This document shows, in pieces, positions 14,960 to 22,842 of a stretch of DNA of 25,852 nucleotides; position 1 is the first letter of the stretch, and each line of letters begins with the position of its first letter. The position numbers were made by a program, and so were the translations under genes. The stretch lies in assembly GCA_964546285.1 (NCBI GenBank), contig CAZJJK010000039.1:1-25852 (forward strand), in the 5' to 3' direction. The notes under the pieces were generated by a model, which searched no databases, had not been told where the DNA came from, and worked only from the letters and a program-made list of their open reading frames with translations. This stretch comes from CAZJJK01 sp964546285. Lineage in GTDB: Bacteria; Spirochaetota; Spirochaetia; Treponematales; Breznakiellaceae.

Positions 14960-17900
14960 TTATTGTATCGTGACCGCCGAGCCCTCCACCCAAGCCTTAT
15001 GCTCAGCGTTGTAGTATTCGTACGCCCGCGATGCCGGCGCCGTGTAAGAGCCAGGAAGAACAGCGGTAAGATCGATCTCCACCACGCGTTCCTCTTTTGC
15101 CTTGAGTTGCCGCCAATAGAGGATCAATTCCCCTCCCCGTATCTCAAACGAAGCTATAACGCCCGCCGCTTTAAGTTCTTTAAGCTTATCATAGCGGATT
15201 TCCAAGCCCCCCGGTATTCCAATGATGGCAATAGGATTTGGCGCGGCCTCCTCGGATTGGTTGCTAATGATAGCCTTTAGGCCGGTAACGGAACCCTCAT
15301 TTAGAGCCGTTTTATGAATTTCCGTCCTAAGTCTCAAGCGGCATTCTTCGCTAGAAGCCGGCACAAGGGCGTAGTAGCTATATTCAAAGGTAAAGGGCAT
15401 CGTTGATCCATCTTTCATTCGTAGCGTGACAGCGTTGTCGCCAGTTCTCAACAGGGGCGCCAGATCCGGTAGTTCGATAAGGCCCCGATCTTCAGGGGTA
15501 AAATCCGCGGCGGCGACAGACCGGCCATTAACCAAAACCTCAACGCTGCCAGCGCGCTGAGGCCGCGACCATTTTTCATCGTAGAGGATGATAGCCTTGA
15601 GCGCCAAAACAGTGCCCTGCGTTGAAAAGAAGAGTCCAGATTGGCAATTCCCCGTGATATAGCGCATGGCGGCTTCCACGTTTCCGGCGTATTGATCGGA
15701 ATATAGCCAGGCGAGCAAGGAAAGCGCTGTCGTTTCCATAAGTAACGAATTGCCTCCAGAACGAGTAATACTGGCGACAGCGCCGGAAACCGACCCGTCG
15801 GCGCTTTGCTTACGGGCTAAATGGCTCATCAAGCTTTCCGCCTTAGCCGTCTCGCCAATTTTATAGAGCACATAAGAAGCGAGGGCTTGAACATAGGAGT
15901 CGTCACCGCCGAAGGCCGTTTTTTCAAGCCACTCTATTTCTTTATCCAAACCAGTGATATCGGCGTTAACCAGCGCCCAGGTAATATACGCGTTAGTGGT
16001 ATCCTCAGGAGCCCCGCCAAAGCTGTCCAAAGCTCGTTGGTTACGCAAATATCCGCCCTGCCCGTCTCGTCTCGCGAGCAGCCAATCCTTGGTCCGTTGA
16101 ATGACAGCTGGCTCCACATCCATAACTTTGGACATTTCGATAAATTCCATAAGACCATAAGCCGTGAGAGCCTCATGTCCGGGATCGTCGCCAAACCATT
16201 CAAAGCCCTTTTCCGGGCTCTCAAAACCGATAAGTCGGCCTAATGAGTCTTCCAGATTCTTTTGCGCTTCACGGATCAAGGCAGGATCCACACCCGGCGT
16301 TTTCAGGAAATACTGCTGCGCCATCACCAGGGGATAACTTGTGGATGAGGTTTGCTCAAAACACCCGTAGGGTTGCCGAATGAGCGCTTCCAAGGCTTGG
16401 GCTAGATTGGCCGCGGGCGAAGGGTACACCAGGATTTTGGTGCTTACGTCCTGGGCGGAACTGGGAATATCGATGATAAAATCGATCTCCCCCCCTGGTT
16501 TAAGAGTGCCGCCGCTCTGCTCGGCGATAGGAAAGCCAAGCGGCGCCACGGTAAAGGACCGGCTTACGGTATCGGAAAAAACGCCAAAGTCAGCTTTTAC
16601 CGTTAGCGTTTTATCGCCGGAGCTGTCAAAGCCATCAACGGTAAAAAGCAGACGGGATCGAGCCAGCGCGGCTAATTCGGCGCCGCGTTTTTGCGCAAGG
16701 ACACCATCGATATAAACCGATACCTCGCCTTCTATAGCCTCAGCGTGGTTATTGATGAGGTTTAGGGGCAGGCGGAGCGTATCGGTCTTTGCCAGAGTGG
16801 TTGGCATTACGGCTTCCACATAAAAGGGCCGCACCGAATCAAAACTTGTCTCCGTCGCGGCCAAGCGGCCATCCGAGCTTATGGCGTCAGCCAGCACGCG
16901 GAAACTGGTAACTGAATCATTCAGATCAAAGCGAACCAGAGCGGTGCCAGTACGAGCATCGGTAGAGACAGCGGCGTTCCAATAGATTGTCTCACGAAAA
17001 TCCACCCGTTCGCCCGGCTTTCTATCCGCTCTCACTTTATACGCGTATTCGCGCATGGCGACAAAGCCGGTTTCCGACCAAGCTTCATCACCAGCGTCCA
17101 TTATAAATTTGCCCACCTCATCCACATCCACCGCGTCTTCCGCAAAGTCTTGCGCCACGGCCATTTCCTCATCCATGGCGCCGGCTTCTTCATCCATCGC
17201 GAAATCCTCAAATAGGGCGCCAGCGGGCATAGGCGCGGCCAAGGGAACGGCTTCCTGAACCTTCATCATTCCCATTTCCATCACATTGCGAAAAAACTGT
17301 TTTTTTGGCGGCACATACATCACATTGAGAGCCGCTATCCTGTCGGCGGCATCGCCATAACGCTCACGGAAGTCGTTCCAAGAATAAAAGGCGAAACGCC
17401 GCCAGCCCTGGACCCCAAGGAGCAGGTCCAAAGCGAGATTCGCCTCAGGCTCGCCAGAAAGATAAAAAGCCGCGTCATACAGTTCTTCCACTTCCGGTTC
17501 CAAATAAACCATAGTTGGCAGTCGCGGTGCGCGCTCTCTTTCTTCTACTAAGCTTTGGACAGAATAATCGCTGACGCAAAGTCCAAGCGTCGCCGCTATG
17601 GGCTTGCCATTGCTGTCCGTTGTTTTCACTCTCATTTCAACGCTTCCGCCAGGAACGGGATTCTCGGAAGAGAGGGACAGCGCTACCGAAATAGCTTTGC
17701 TTGGCGCGCGGTATATAAGGCGTTCAGCGAGCGGTATATTACCATCAAAAAGAGTGAGCCGAAGGACACCCTCGGCGGTTGCTGGCAACAAGAGAGCGAG
17801 CGTAGACAGCTGACCGGGCTTAGTCGTGAATTCCTGTTTAGCCAAACGCTTCTCGCGACGACTAATAGTAAGGCTTAGTTTTTTGGATTCAACGCCCCGG

Positions 17901-18988
17901 ACACTGACCGTTATGGCTTGGCTACTGGAATACACCAGCTCATCGGCGGATAAAGCAAAACCCGCTTTAGCCTCAGGCAGTTCAAAGCTCTTCAGCTTAG
18001 CTCCACGGCCAAGCACTTCCAAAAGCAACTTTTCACCCGATTTTGGAGTAAGCTCAAAAAAACCACGACCTTCATGAATTGTTTCAGCCCGCGCTACGAT
18101 GGAGCCGGAGGAATTTTTGATAACGCCTGATATGTCAGCCGGTTTGCCGTTATCAAAAGAAGCTTGAAAATAAACCCGATTCAGAACATCGGCGATCAGC
18201 TCGCCTCCCTCCGGATAGAATTCTATTGAATAATTATCTAACAAAATAGGAATTGTTTTTGAAAGGGTTTCTCGGATAGAGCCATCCCTCACCTGGAAGG
18301 CGACAACGGCATTATCCTCATAGATATCTCCAGGCAGCAAAAATTCCGCCTCGCATAAGCCGTCGGAGCCAAGCACCGCGTCTACCGCGGCTATTTCTTC
18401 CCAATCTATTGTAGCCGTTATCCGCACCCTGGCGCCTTCGGGGACGCCGCCCTCCGCTCGAGCAAATGACCCAACAACCTTTACGGTTTCCCCTGGATAA
18501 TAGCCGTCTTTTAGAAAGACCAAGTCCCCGACGATACGGGGGGCTCTATAGGCCATAACGCGGACAGAGCGTTCCACGCTGGGATAACCACCAGCGTAAT
18601 CGGGAAAACTCATCTTTATGGAGTAATCACCGCCGGAAGCGTCGCGTGGAAAAGTCCAAGCGTAGGATAGAATACCTTTTTCCGCATATAAGCTTTCCTG
18701 GGCTATAATATCGCCTCGCGGCCCGTATATGGAAACTGTCGCTTCCACCTCATCTTTTTTTAGAACATTTGAGTCAGCCTCCAGCACCAGACAACGCATA
18801 AAAAGCCGGTCTCCCGGTTTATACAGGTCCCGGTCGGTGGACAGATAAGCCGCCATACGCTTATCTCCGCCAAGCTGACTCGTTGTGACCGTGTTTTCAA
18901 AATCGATGTCTTTTTCCGTCTCGCCGCCGCTAAAACCAAGGGCGGCCACAAGCATTAGAATAATCGAAAAGCAAAGCGTTTTTTTCAC
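14960..18988 (-). CDS. Alpha-2-macroglobulin family protein with thioester
   Basis: A 1342-residue secreted protein of the bacterial alpha-2-macroglobulin family, thought to trap foreign proteases in the periplasm. The GTG at 18988 is chosen: AGGAG lies 7 nt upstream and it yields a clean signal peptide (KK, then a hydrophobic run ending near residue 20). An ATG five codons earlier has only a distant AAGGGG. A macroglobulin MG2-like domain with DRDLYKPGDRL follows near residues 45-60. Residues about 560-640 are Met- and acid-rich, as expected of a bait-like exposed segment. The thioester motif GCFEQ (Cys876, Gln879) is intact and is followed by the helical thioester domain. No lipobox cysteine is present, unlike E. 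coli YfhM, and no pbpC is adjacent. Confidence 0.88.
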   Translation of the reverse strand: MKKTLCFSIILMLVAALGFSGGETEKDIDFENTVTTSQLGGDKRMAAYLSTDRDLYKPGDRLFMRCLVLEADSNVLKKDEVEATVSIYGPRGDIIAQESLYAEKGILSYAWTFPRDASGGDYSIKMSFPDYAGGYPSVERSVRVMAYRAPRIVGDLVFLKDGYYPGETVKVVGSFARAEGGVPEGARVRITATIDWEEIAAVDAVLGSDGLCEAEFLLPGDIYEDNAVVAFQVRDGSIRETLSKTIPILLDNYSIEFYPEGGELIADVLNRVYFQASFDNGKPADISGVIKNSSGSIVARAETIHEGRGFFELTPKSGEKLLLEVLGRGAKLKSFELPEAKAGFALSADELVYSSSQAITVSVRGVESKKLSLTISRREKRLAKQEFTTKPGQLSTLALLLPATAEGVLRLTLFDGNIPLAERLIYRAPSKAISVALSLSSENPVPGGSVEMRVKTTDSNGKPIAATLGLCVSDYSVQSLVEERERAPRLPTMVYLEPEVEELYDAAFYLSGEPEANLALDLLLGVQGWRRFAFYSWNDFRERYGDAADRIAALNVMYVPPKKQFFRNVMEMGMMKVQEAVPLAAPMPAGALFEDFAMDEEAGAMDEEMAVAQDFAEDAVDVDEVGKFIMDAGDEAWSETGFVAMREYAYKVRADRKPGERVDFRETIYWNAAVSTDARTGTALVRFDLNDSVTSFRVLADAISSDGRLAATETSFDSVRPFYVEAVMPTTLAKTDTLRLPLNLINNHAEAIEGEVSVYIDGVLAQKRGAELAALARSRLLFTVDGFDSSGDKTLTVKADFGVFSDTVSRSFTVAPLGFPIAEQSGGTLKPGGEIDFIIDIPSSAQDVSTKILVYPSPAANLAQALEALIRQPYGCFEQTSSTSYPLVMAQQYFLKTPGVDPALIREAQKNLEDSLGRLIGFESPEKGFEWFGDDPGHEALTAYGLMEFIEMSKVMDVEPAVIQRTKDWLLARRDGQGGYLRNQRALDSFGGAPEDTTNAYITWALVNADITGLDKEIEWLEKTAFGGDDSYVQALASYVLYKIGETAKAESLMSHLARKQSADGSVSGAVASITRSGGNSLLMETTALSLLAWLYSDQYAGNVEAAMRYITGNCQSGLFFSTQGTVLALKAIILYDEKWSRPQRAGSVEVLVNGRSVAAADFTPEDRGLIELPDLAPLLRTGDNAVTLRMKDGSTMPFTFEYSYYALVPASSEECRLRLRTEIHKTALNEGSVTGLKAIISNQSEEAAPNPIAIIGIPGGLEIRYDKLKELKAAGVIASFEIRGGELILYWRQLKAKEERVVEIDLTAVLPGSYTAPASRAYEYYNAEHKAWVEGSAVTIQ

Positions 18989-19054
18989 GTTAGAACTCCT
19001 CATTCGTCACCGAGCCCCTTGTTCGCCAAAGCGCTTGGTTAGGCTTACCACCTA

Positions 19055-19084
19055 ATTGTAGCGAACTCAAGACGTTTTCACCAA
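19055..19084 (-). promoter_or_regulatory. Putative promoter of the macroglobulin gene
   Basis: On the minus strand TTGGTG (19079-19084) and TACAAT (19055-19060) are separated by 18 nt, giving a leader of roughly 60 nt to the GTG start. The -35 box overlaps the palindrome CCAATCAATTGG (19081-19092). Confidence 0.45.
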
Positions 19085-19144
19085 TCAATTGGCGGAGCTT
19101 ATCGCGAAAGCAAACGCTTTCACGATAAGCTTACACATGTAAGC
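19081..19144. repeat. Cluster of three palindromes upstream of the macroglobulin gene
   Basis: CCAATCAATTGG lies at 19081-19092. The arms at 19097-19111 and 19116-19130 are complementary over 15 nt with one mismatch (C19105/A19122) and a 4-nt AAAC loop. GCTTACACATGTAAGC (19129-19144) abuts the right arm. No T-run follows on either strand, so a simple terminator is unlikely. Confidence 0.6.
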
Positions 19145-19419
19145 CCTACTTACTGCTGCGAATTTTGTTGAAACCCAGGACAGTTGGAAAGCTTCGCGGC
19201 TCAACCAAGCTCGGCTTGGAATATAGCCCTACCAGTACAATATATATCCTATCCAATAAAGAAATCTCGTACCATATTCCGGAATATCTTCGTTACCGCA
19301 ATCGGCAGTGCGAATTCAGTATTGAACGGAAAAAGCCTAAGCTAAGCCGATTACGCCTAAAACCCCGCAGCTGATTCATAGTAACACCTCGAGTAATATG
19401 AAGAAGTAATAGAAAAGTA

Positions 19420-19448
19420 TTACAACAAAATTGGCAGCAGTATATAAG
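19420..19448 (+). promoter_or_regulatory. Putative promoter of the corA leader
   Basis: TTACAA (19420-19425) and TATAAG (19443-19448) are 17 nt apart, inside an AT-rich stretch. Transcription would begin near 19455, leaving a leader of about 310 nt before the corA start, very long for a housekeeping gene. Confidence 0.4.
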
Positions 19449-19496
19449 GCTTAAAAACCGTCTCTTAAAAAGAGGGACCTAGTGAATTATCCTACT

Positions 19497-19577
19497 CTTG
19501 TCCTAGCGGCGACAAGGGCTTATACTGCGCTTGTAAAAAACCAGCACTATCGGAAAATCGCGATCCTCGTATGAGGA
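19497..19577 (+). promoter_or_regulatory. Alternative hairpins in the corA leader
   Basis: CTTGTC (19497-19502) can pair with GACAAG (19511-19516). The ACAAG of that same arm (19512-19516) can instead pair with CTTGT (19530-19534). The two helices exclude each other. Further on, TCCTC (19564-19568) and GAGGA (19573-19577) form a stable hairpin with a GTAT loop. The stems are seen directly; switching is inferred. Confidence 0.35.
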
Positions 19578-19605
19578 CCGTAATCATTCGCAGGGAGGAA
19601 GCGCC

Positions 19606-19704
19606 ATGTCCGATTCGGACGGCGGGGGAAGTAGTAGCCCCTACCATATACGCCTAACCGTATATCCGCTTTATGTGGATACCGCCCGGCGCTCGGCCCG
19701 CTAG
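19606..19704 (+). CDS. Small ORF, candidate leader peptide of corA (32 codons)
   Basis: A 32-codon frame beginning ATG TCC GAT TCG with a strong GGGAGG site (19593-19598) 7 nt upstream, better than the ribosome sites of many real genes in this window. It encodes MSDSDGGGSSSPYHIRL and ends in an arginine-rich ARRSAR before TAG. It stops 62 nt before the corA start. Hairpins lie within it: GTCCG/CGGAC over the start codon (19608-19620) and ATATACG/CGTATAT (19646-19665). I do not recognise the peptide. Leader ORFs that control Mg2+ transporters are known (mgtL, corL in Salmonella); this one shares position, not evident sequence. Chance occurrence cannot be excluded. Confidence 0.45.
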   Translation: MSDSDGGGSSSPYHIRLTVYPLYVDTARRSAR

Positions 19705-19734
19705 ACCGCTCGGAAATCTTTTAGAAATCCCGCG

Positions 19735-19769
19735 GGTTCTTCCAGGCAGCGCCATTGGAGGAACCAATG
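19735..19769 (+). promoter_or_regulatory. Hairpin that can cover the corA ribosome site
   Basis: GGTTCTTCC (19735-19743) pairs along all nine positions with GGAGGAACC (19757-19765), with a single G-T wobble. The right arm contains the corA Shine-Dalgarno GGAGG. A small GGC/GCC helix (19745-19747 with 19751-19753) stacks in the loop. A competing helix pairs CATTGG (19753-19758) with CCAATG (19764-19769), which includes the start codon. Either would lower translation when formed. Confidence 0.6.
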
Positions 19770-20750
19770 ATTATTATCCGCCAACATGGAGAACGAGGTC
19801 TAATAGAGACCAAAAACGTTGTCCCCAACTGCTGGATTGACGCCCGCGACGTGAATAAAGACGATCTTGCCCGCCTGGAAACGGAATTCGGTATTTCCGG
19901 GGAATTATTGACTGACTTTATGGATGCCGACGAGCAAGCTCGTATTGAAAAAGAAGATAATTATACGGCTTTAATCCTGCGTTTACCGGTCTACGATCAA
20001 AACTATGAAATCTCTCATTTTACGGTACCACTTGGTATAGTGCTTTTCGCCGATAAAATCGTAACCATTTGCCAAAAGAATTCAGAGGGCTTGGAGGATC
20101 TATCGCAAAACCGAGTCCGTGATCTTTCAATCATCAACAAGAGCGCCTTTGTACTAAATCTGTTAGGCCGGGCGGCTTTGGTGTATCTCAGAGCGCTTAA
20201 GGACCTCAACAAAAGGACTACCATAATTGAGCGCGAACTGCGTAAATCCGTTAAAAATATCGAACTGATTCAACTTTTATCTATCCAAAAGTCACTGGTT
20301 TATTTTACCACCAGCCTAAAAACTAACGAGCTTTTGTTAGAAAAATTGCAAAAAACCCCTCTGTTCCGTTTTAGGGAAGAGGAAAAAGACCTTCTTGAGG
20401 ATGTGGTAACCGAAAACAAACAAGCCATTGAGATGGCGAATATTTACTCATCCATCTTAACCGGTACCATGGACGCCTTCGCCAGCGTTATTTCCAACAA
20501 TTTAAATATCGTAATGAAGCGGCTTACTATTATTTCTATCGTGCTGATGATCCCCACCCTTATCGTCAGTATTTATGGCATGAATGTCGCTTTACCCTTC
20601 CAGACCGAACCCTTGGCTTTTTTTGGCATAATCGGCGCTTGCCTGACAACGGGCGGCTTGGGAGCGCTGCTACTTCGGGATAAACGTCGAAAAAAGAATC
20701 CCGCCTTAGCTCTTCCCTATTCGCATAGCTATATGATGGTTCATCGTTAG
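19767..20750 (+). CDS. corA: CorA-family Mg2+/Co2+ channel (second copy)
   Basis: A 327-residue CorA-type divalent cation channel. The N-terminal cytoplasmic domain leads to a long helical stalk (about 130-245) and then two membrane helices, with the signature YGMN after the first (GMN at 271-273). After the second helix is a basic tail (RDKRRKKN) and a hydrophilic end. The ATG at 19767 has TGGAGG 5 nt upstream; a TTG four codons earlier falls within that ribosome site and is rejected. It resembles the short CorA branch typified by Firmicutes and differs clearly from the 366-residue copy at 6415. A long structured leader suggests post-transcriptional control. It converges on trkA. Confidence 0.92.
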   Translation: MIIIRQHGERGLIETKNVVPNCWIDARDVNKDDLARLETEFGISGELLTDFMDADEQARIEKEDNYTALILRLPVYDQNYEISHFTVPLGIVLFADKIVTICQKNSEGLEDLSQNRVRDLSIINKSAFVLNLLGRAALVYLRALKDLNKRTTIIERELRKSVKNIELIQLLSIQKSLVYFTTSLKTNELLLEKLQKTPLFRFREEEKDLLEDVVTENKQAIEMANIYSSILTGTMDAFASVISNNLNIVMKRLTIISIVLMIPTLIVSIYGMNVALPFQTEPLAFFGIIGACLTTGGLGALLLRDKRRKKNPALALPYSHSYMMVHR

Positions 20751-20757
20751 CGAAATG

Positions 20758-20789
20758 ACGACCGCGAAAGCGGTCGTTTCTATTTCTTT
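20758..20789 (+). terminator. Intrinsic terminator of corA
   Basis: ACGACCGC (20758-20765) pairs perfectly with GCGGTCGT (20770-20777) around a GAAA tetraloop, then a T-rich tract TTCTATTTCTTT follows. It lies 7 nt after the corA stop and overlaps the 3' end of trkA. On the minus strand the same hairpin follows the trkA stop by 2 nt but without a T-run. Confidence 0.75.
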
Positions 20790-21502
20790 GATCCTAAACC
20801 GAACAGCTTCCGTAACCCGCGTATACCGTTTCGGCGTTGTCTGACCTTAAGAGCGCTGCCCCCAAAAGAATATAAAGCCGCGTCAGCACCAGAGACCAGG
20901 GCAACATCATCGGAACGGAAACGATACGTCGGCTCGGGGTTCTGGTACTCATCGCCCTCGCCGTTTTTTACGGCGATAAGGTTAAGTCCGTGGCGTTTAC
21001 GAAGATCGGCCTCCACCAGCGTCAGACCAACCAAGGCCGATGGAAGTTCCAGCTCCGCGATAGCCAATTTACCAGAAACCGGAAGATAGTTTAGCAGCGA
21101 CGGCGCCGCTAATACGGGCACGATACGTTTCGCTGCCTCTCGGTTTGGAAAAACCACCCGTGTCGCGCCAACCAGTTTAAGGATCTCGGCATGAGCTTCC
21201 GTCTCCGCCTTAACGACTATTCCGGGAATGCCAAATTTTCTGCAATAACTGGTGGTTAAGATAGAAGCTTCAATATTCGCGCCCAGATCGATAATAACCG
21301 CGTCCAGTTTTTCCGGTAGAACTCGGCGAAGATTTTCCTCATTGAGAACATCCAAGGCCACAGCCTCAACGGGTTGGTCGCGATACGCGTCGATCAAGTC
21401 TCGGTCCTTATCGATAATTAGGAGCTCAGCGTCTAATTCCAGAAGCTCGTCTAAAACGCGTTTCCCAAAATAATCCAGTCCGATAATGGCGAATTGTTTC
21501 AT
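20780..21502 (-). CDS. trkA: Trk/Ktr potassium uptake regulatory subunit (RCK protein)
   Basis: A 240-residue cytoplasmic gating subunit of the K+ transporter. Residues about 1-125 are an RCK_N (Rossmann) domain: a glycine loop GLDYFGKRV near the start, then an acidic LLIIDKD at the end of the second strand, which favours NAD(H) or ATP. Residues about 135-215 are an RCK_C domain, the module that binds c-di-AMP in some relatives. A basic tail (RQRRNGIRGLRKLF) ends the chain. The single RCK pair resembles KtrA rather than the doubled E. coli TrkA. It starts 4 nt after the trkH stop and is the last gene of the kdpDE-trkHA operon. Confidence 0.9.
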   Translation of the reverse strand: MKQFAIIGLDYFGKRVLDELLELDAELLIIDKDRDLIDAYRDQPVEAVALDVLNEENLRRVLPEKLDAVIIDLGANIEASILTTSYCRKFGIPGIVVKAETEAHAEILKLVGATRVVFPNREAAKRIVPVLAAPSLLNYLPVSGKLAIAELELPSALVGLTLVEADLRKRHGLNLIAVKNGEGDEYQNPEPTYRFRSDDVALVSGADAALYSFGGSALKVRQRRNGIRGLRKLFGLGSKK

Positions 21503-21506
21503 GCTT

Positions 21507-22841
21507 TTACCCTATAAGAACATCGGCCGTGGGATAAACAAGGGCTCTATCGCTTTCAGCGGCGCCGGGGAAGGCTAAGGCGACCAAGCCAACCCTTCCC
21601 GCGAACATAGTCGCGATAATGACAAGCTTGCCTGCTTGACTGAGAAGCGGGGTTAGTCCAAGCGATAAACCGACAGTGCCAAAAGCCGAAACCGATTCAA
21701 AAACGCAATGGCCAAAATCCGCGCCGCGCAAGCCCTCCGTAAAACTCAGCGCTCCCGCCGACAGAGCCAATAAAGCGGCGGCCTTAAGAAAATAAAGTAC
21801 GGCGGTACCGATGGTTTCCTTAGGCAAGCGGCGGCGGCCAAAGGCGATATCGCCTCTATGATCCGGCCGGCCGACCATAGCTAAGAGGACAAGAAAAGCC
21901 GTGGACACCTTAATGCCGCCGGCGATAGAGCCTGGCGCGCCGCCGACAAACATAAGTAAAATTGTAAGAAATTTTGATGAGGTACTAAGCGCGGATTGAG
22001 GTATAGCGTTGAATCCAGCGGTTCTCGGCGTAACTGCCTGAAAAAAAGCGTTGCTTATACTATCCAGCGGCCCCATAGCGGTAAAAGCGTTATCCTTTTC
22101 CAAAAGCCAATAAACAAGGGCGCCGACCACAATAAGAAAACCGCTCGCGAGGAGCACTAAGCCGGTATGATAGCTCAACGCGCGGCGACGACCGCGAAGA
22201 CGCCGTTCTATATCAAGTAAAACAACAAATCCTAAGCCGCCAAGAACGATAAGAAGGGCAAGACTGCCCAAAACCGCGGGTTCACGGCTATAATCTTCCA
22301 TGCTATTGATATAGGGAGAAAAACCGGCGTTGCAAAAAGCCGATATAGCGTGAAAGACAGCGTCATACCAGGGCTCCTTGGAACCGGCGGCCGCGAAAGC
22401 GGCGCGTAGAACCAACGCTCCAAGGAACTCAATACCAAGGGTAAAAAGCACGATATCACGAACTAAACGCCGCGGATTATGTTCAATGGCGGCGACTGAA
22501 AAGCCTCTGATAGTTTTAAGCCGTCTAAAGGGCAAACGCCGACCGGGGATAATTAAAAGCAAGGAAGTAAAGGAGATAATTCCTAATCCGCCAATTTGGA
22601 TTAGGCACAAAATGACAAGCTGCCCAAAGCGGCTAAAGGCGGCGGTATCCACCACGGTAAGACCGGTAACGCAGACGGCGGAGGTCGCGGTAAACAGGGC
22701 GTCAATGGGAGAAAGCGTCTCAGGACGGCCTTGACCACCAAGCCAAGCTCCCGGCAATAATAAAAAGAAGCTTCCCGCGCTGATAATCAGAGCGAAAAAG
22801 GAAAGCAGATAAACCGCGTCTGAAACCCTTTTTGCGCGCAT
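21507..22841 (-). CDS. trkH: Trk/Ktr potassium transporter membrane subunit
   Basis: A 444-residue K+ transporter with four membrane-pore-membrane repeats. Each repeat's pore loop supplies a glycine to the selectivity filter: VCVTGLT (Gly60), CNAGFS (Gly173), RTAGFN (Gly276) and GTVGLS (Gly391). The conserved arginine of the last repeat, in AGRVG (Arg416), is present. The length and NAGF/RTAGF pattern match the KtrB subgroup, usually Na+-dependent, so ktrB would be an equally fair name. It starts 1 nt after the kdpE stop and is followed by its RCK subunit. Regulation by the adjacent two-component system is inferred from the operon. Confidence 0.93.
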   Translation of the reverse strand: MRAKRVSDAVYLLSFFALIISAGSFFLLLPGAWLGGQGRPETLSPIDALFTATSAVCVTGLTVVDTAAFSRFGQLVILCLIQIGGLGIISFTSLLLIIPGRRLPFRRLKTIRGFSVAAIEHNPRRLVRDIVLFTLGIEFLGALVLRAAFAAAGSKEPWYDAVFHAISAFCNAGFSPYINSMEDYSREPAVLGSLALLIVLGGLGFVVLLDIERRLRGRRRALSYHTGLVLLASGFLIVVGALVYWLLEKDNAFTAMGPLDSISNAFFQAVTPRTAGFNAIPQSALSTSSKFLTILLMFVGGAPGSIAGGIKVSTAFLVLLAMVGRPDHRGDIAFGRRRLPKETIGTAVLYFLKAAALLALSAGALSFTEGLRGADFGHCVFESVSAFGTVGLSLGLTPLLSQAGKLVIIATMFAGRVGLVALAFPGAAESDRALVYPTADVLIG

Positions 22842-22842
22842 A

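Larger units (their letters stand above)
19004..19754. other. 751-nt intergenic region between divergent macroglobulin and corA genes
   Basis: No long gene is credible here. The left half holds a promoter and three palindromes upstream of the macroglobulin gene. The middle (about 19150-19410) shows nothing recognisable apart from AT-richer sequence. The right half is a structured leader for the second corA, with a candidate promoter, several hairpins and a 32-codon small ORF, described separately. Confidence 0.6.

Noticed and set aside
19165..19374. 69-codon frame starting TTG in the intergenic region
   Set aside because: No Shine-Dalgarno sequence, no family resemblance and a very basic tail; likely chance.
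19455..19766. M-box (ykoK) Mg2+ riboswitch in the corA leader
   Set aside because: The conserved 5' and 3' ends of the M-box as I remember them are not found on the plus strand. A covariance-model search would settle it.
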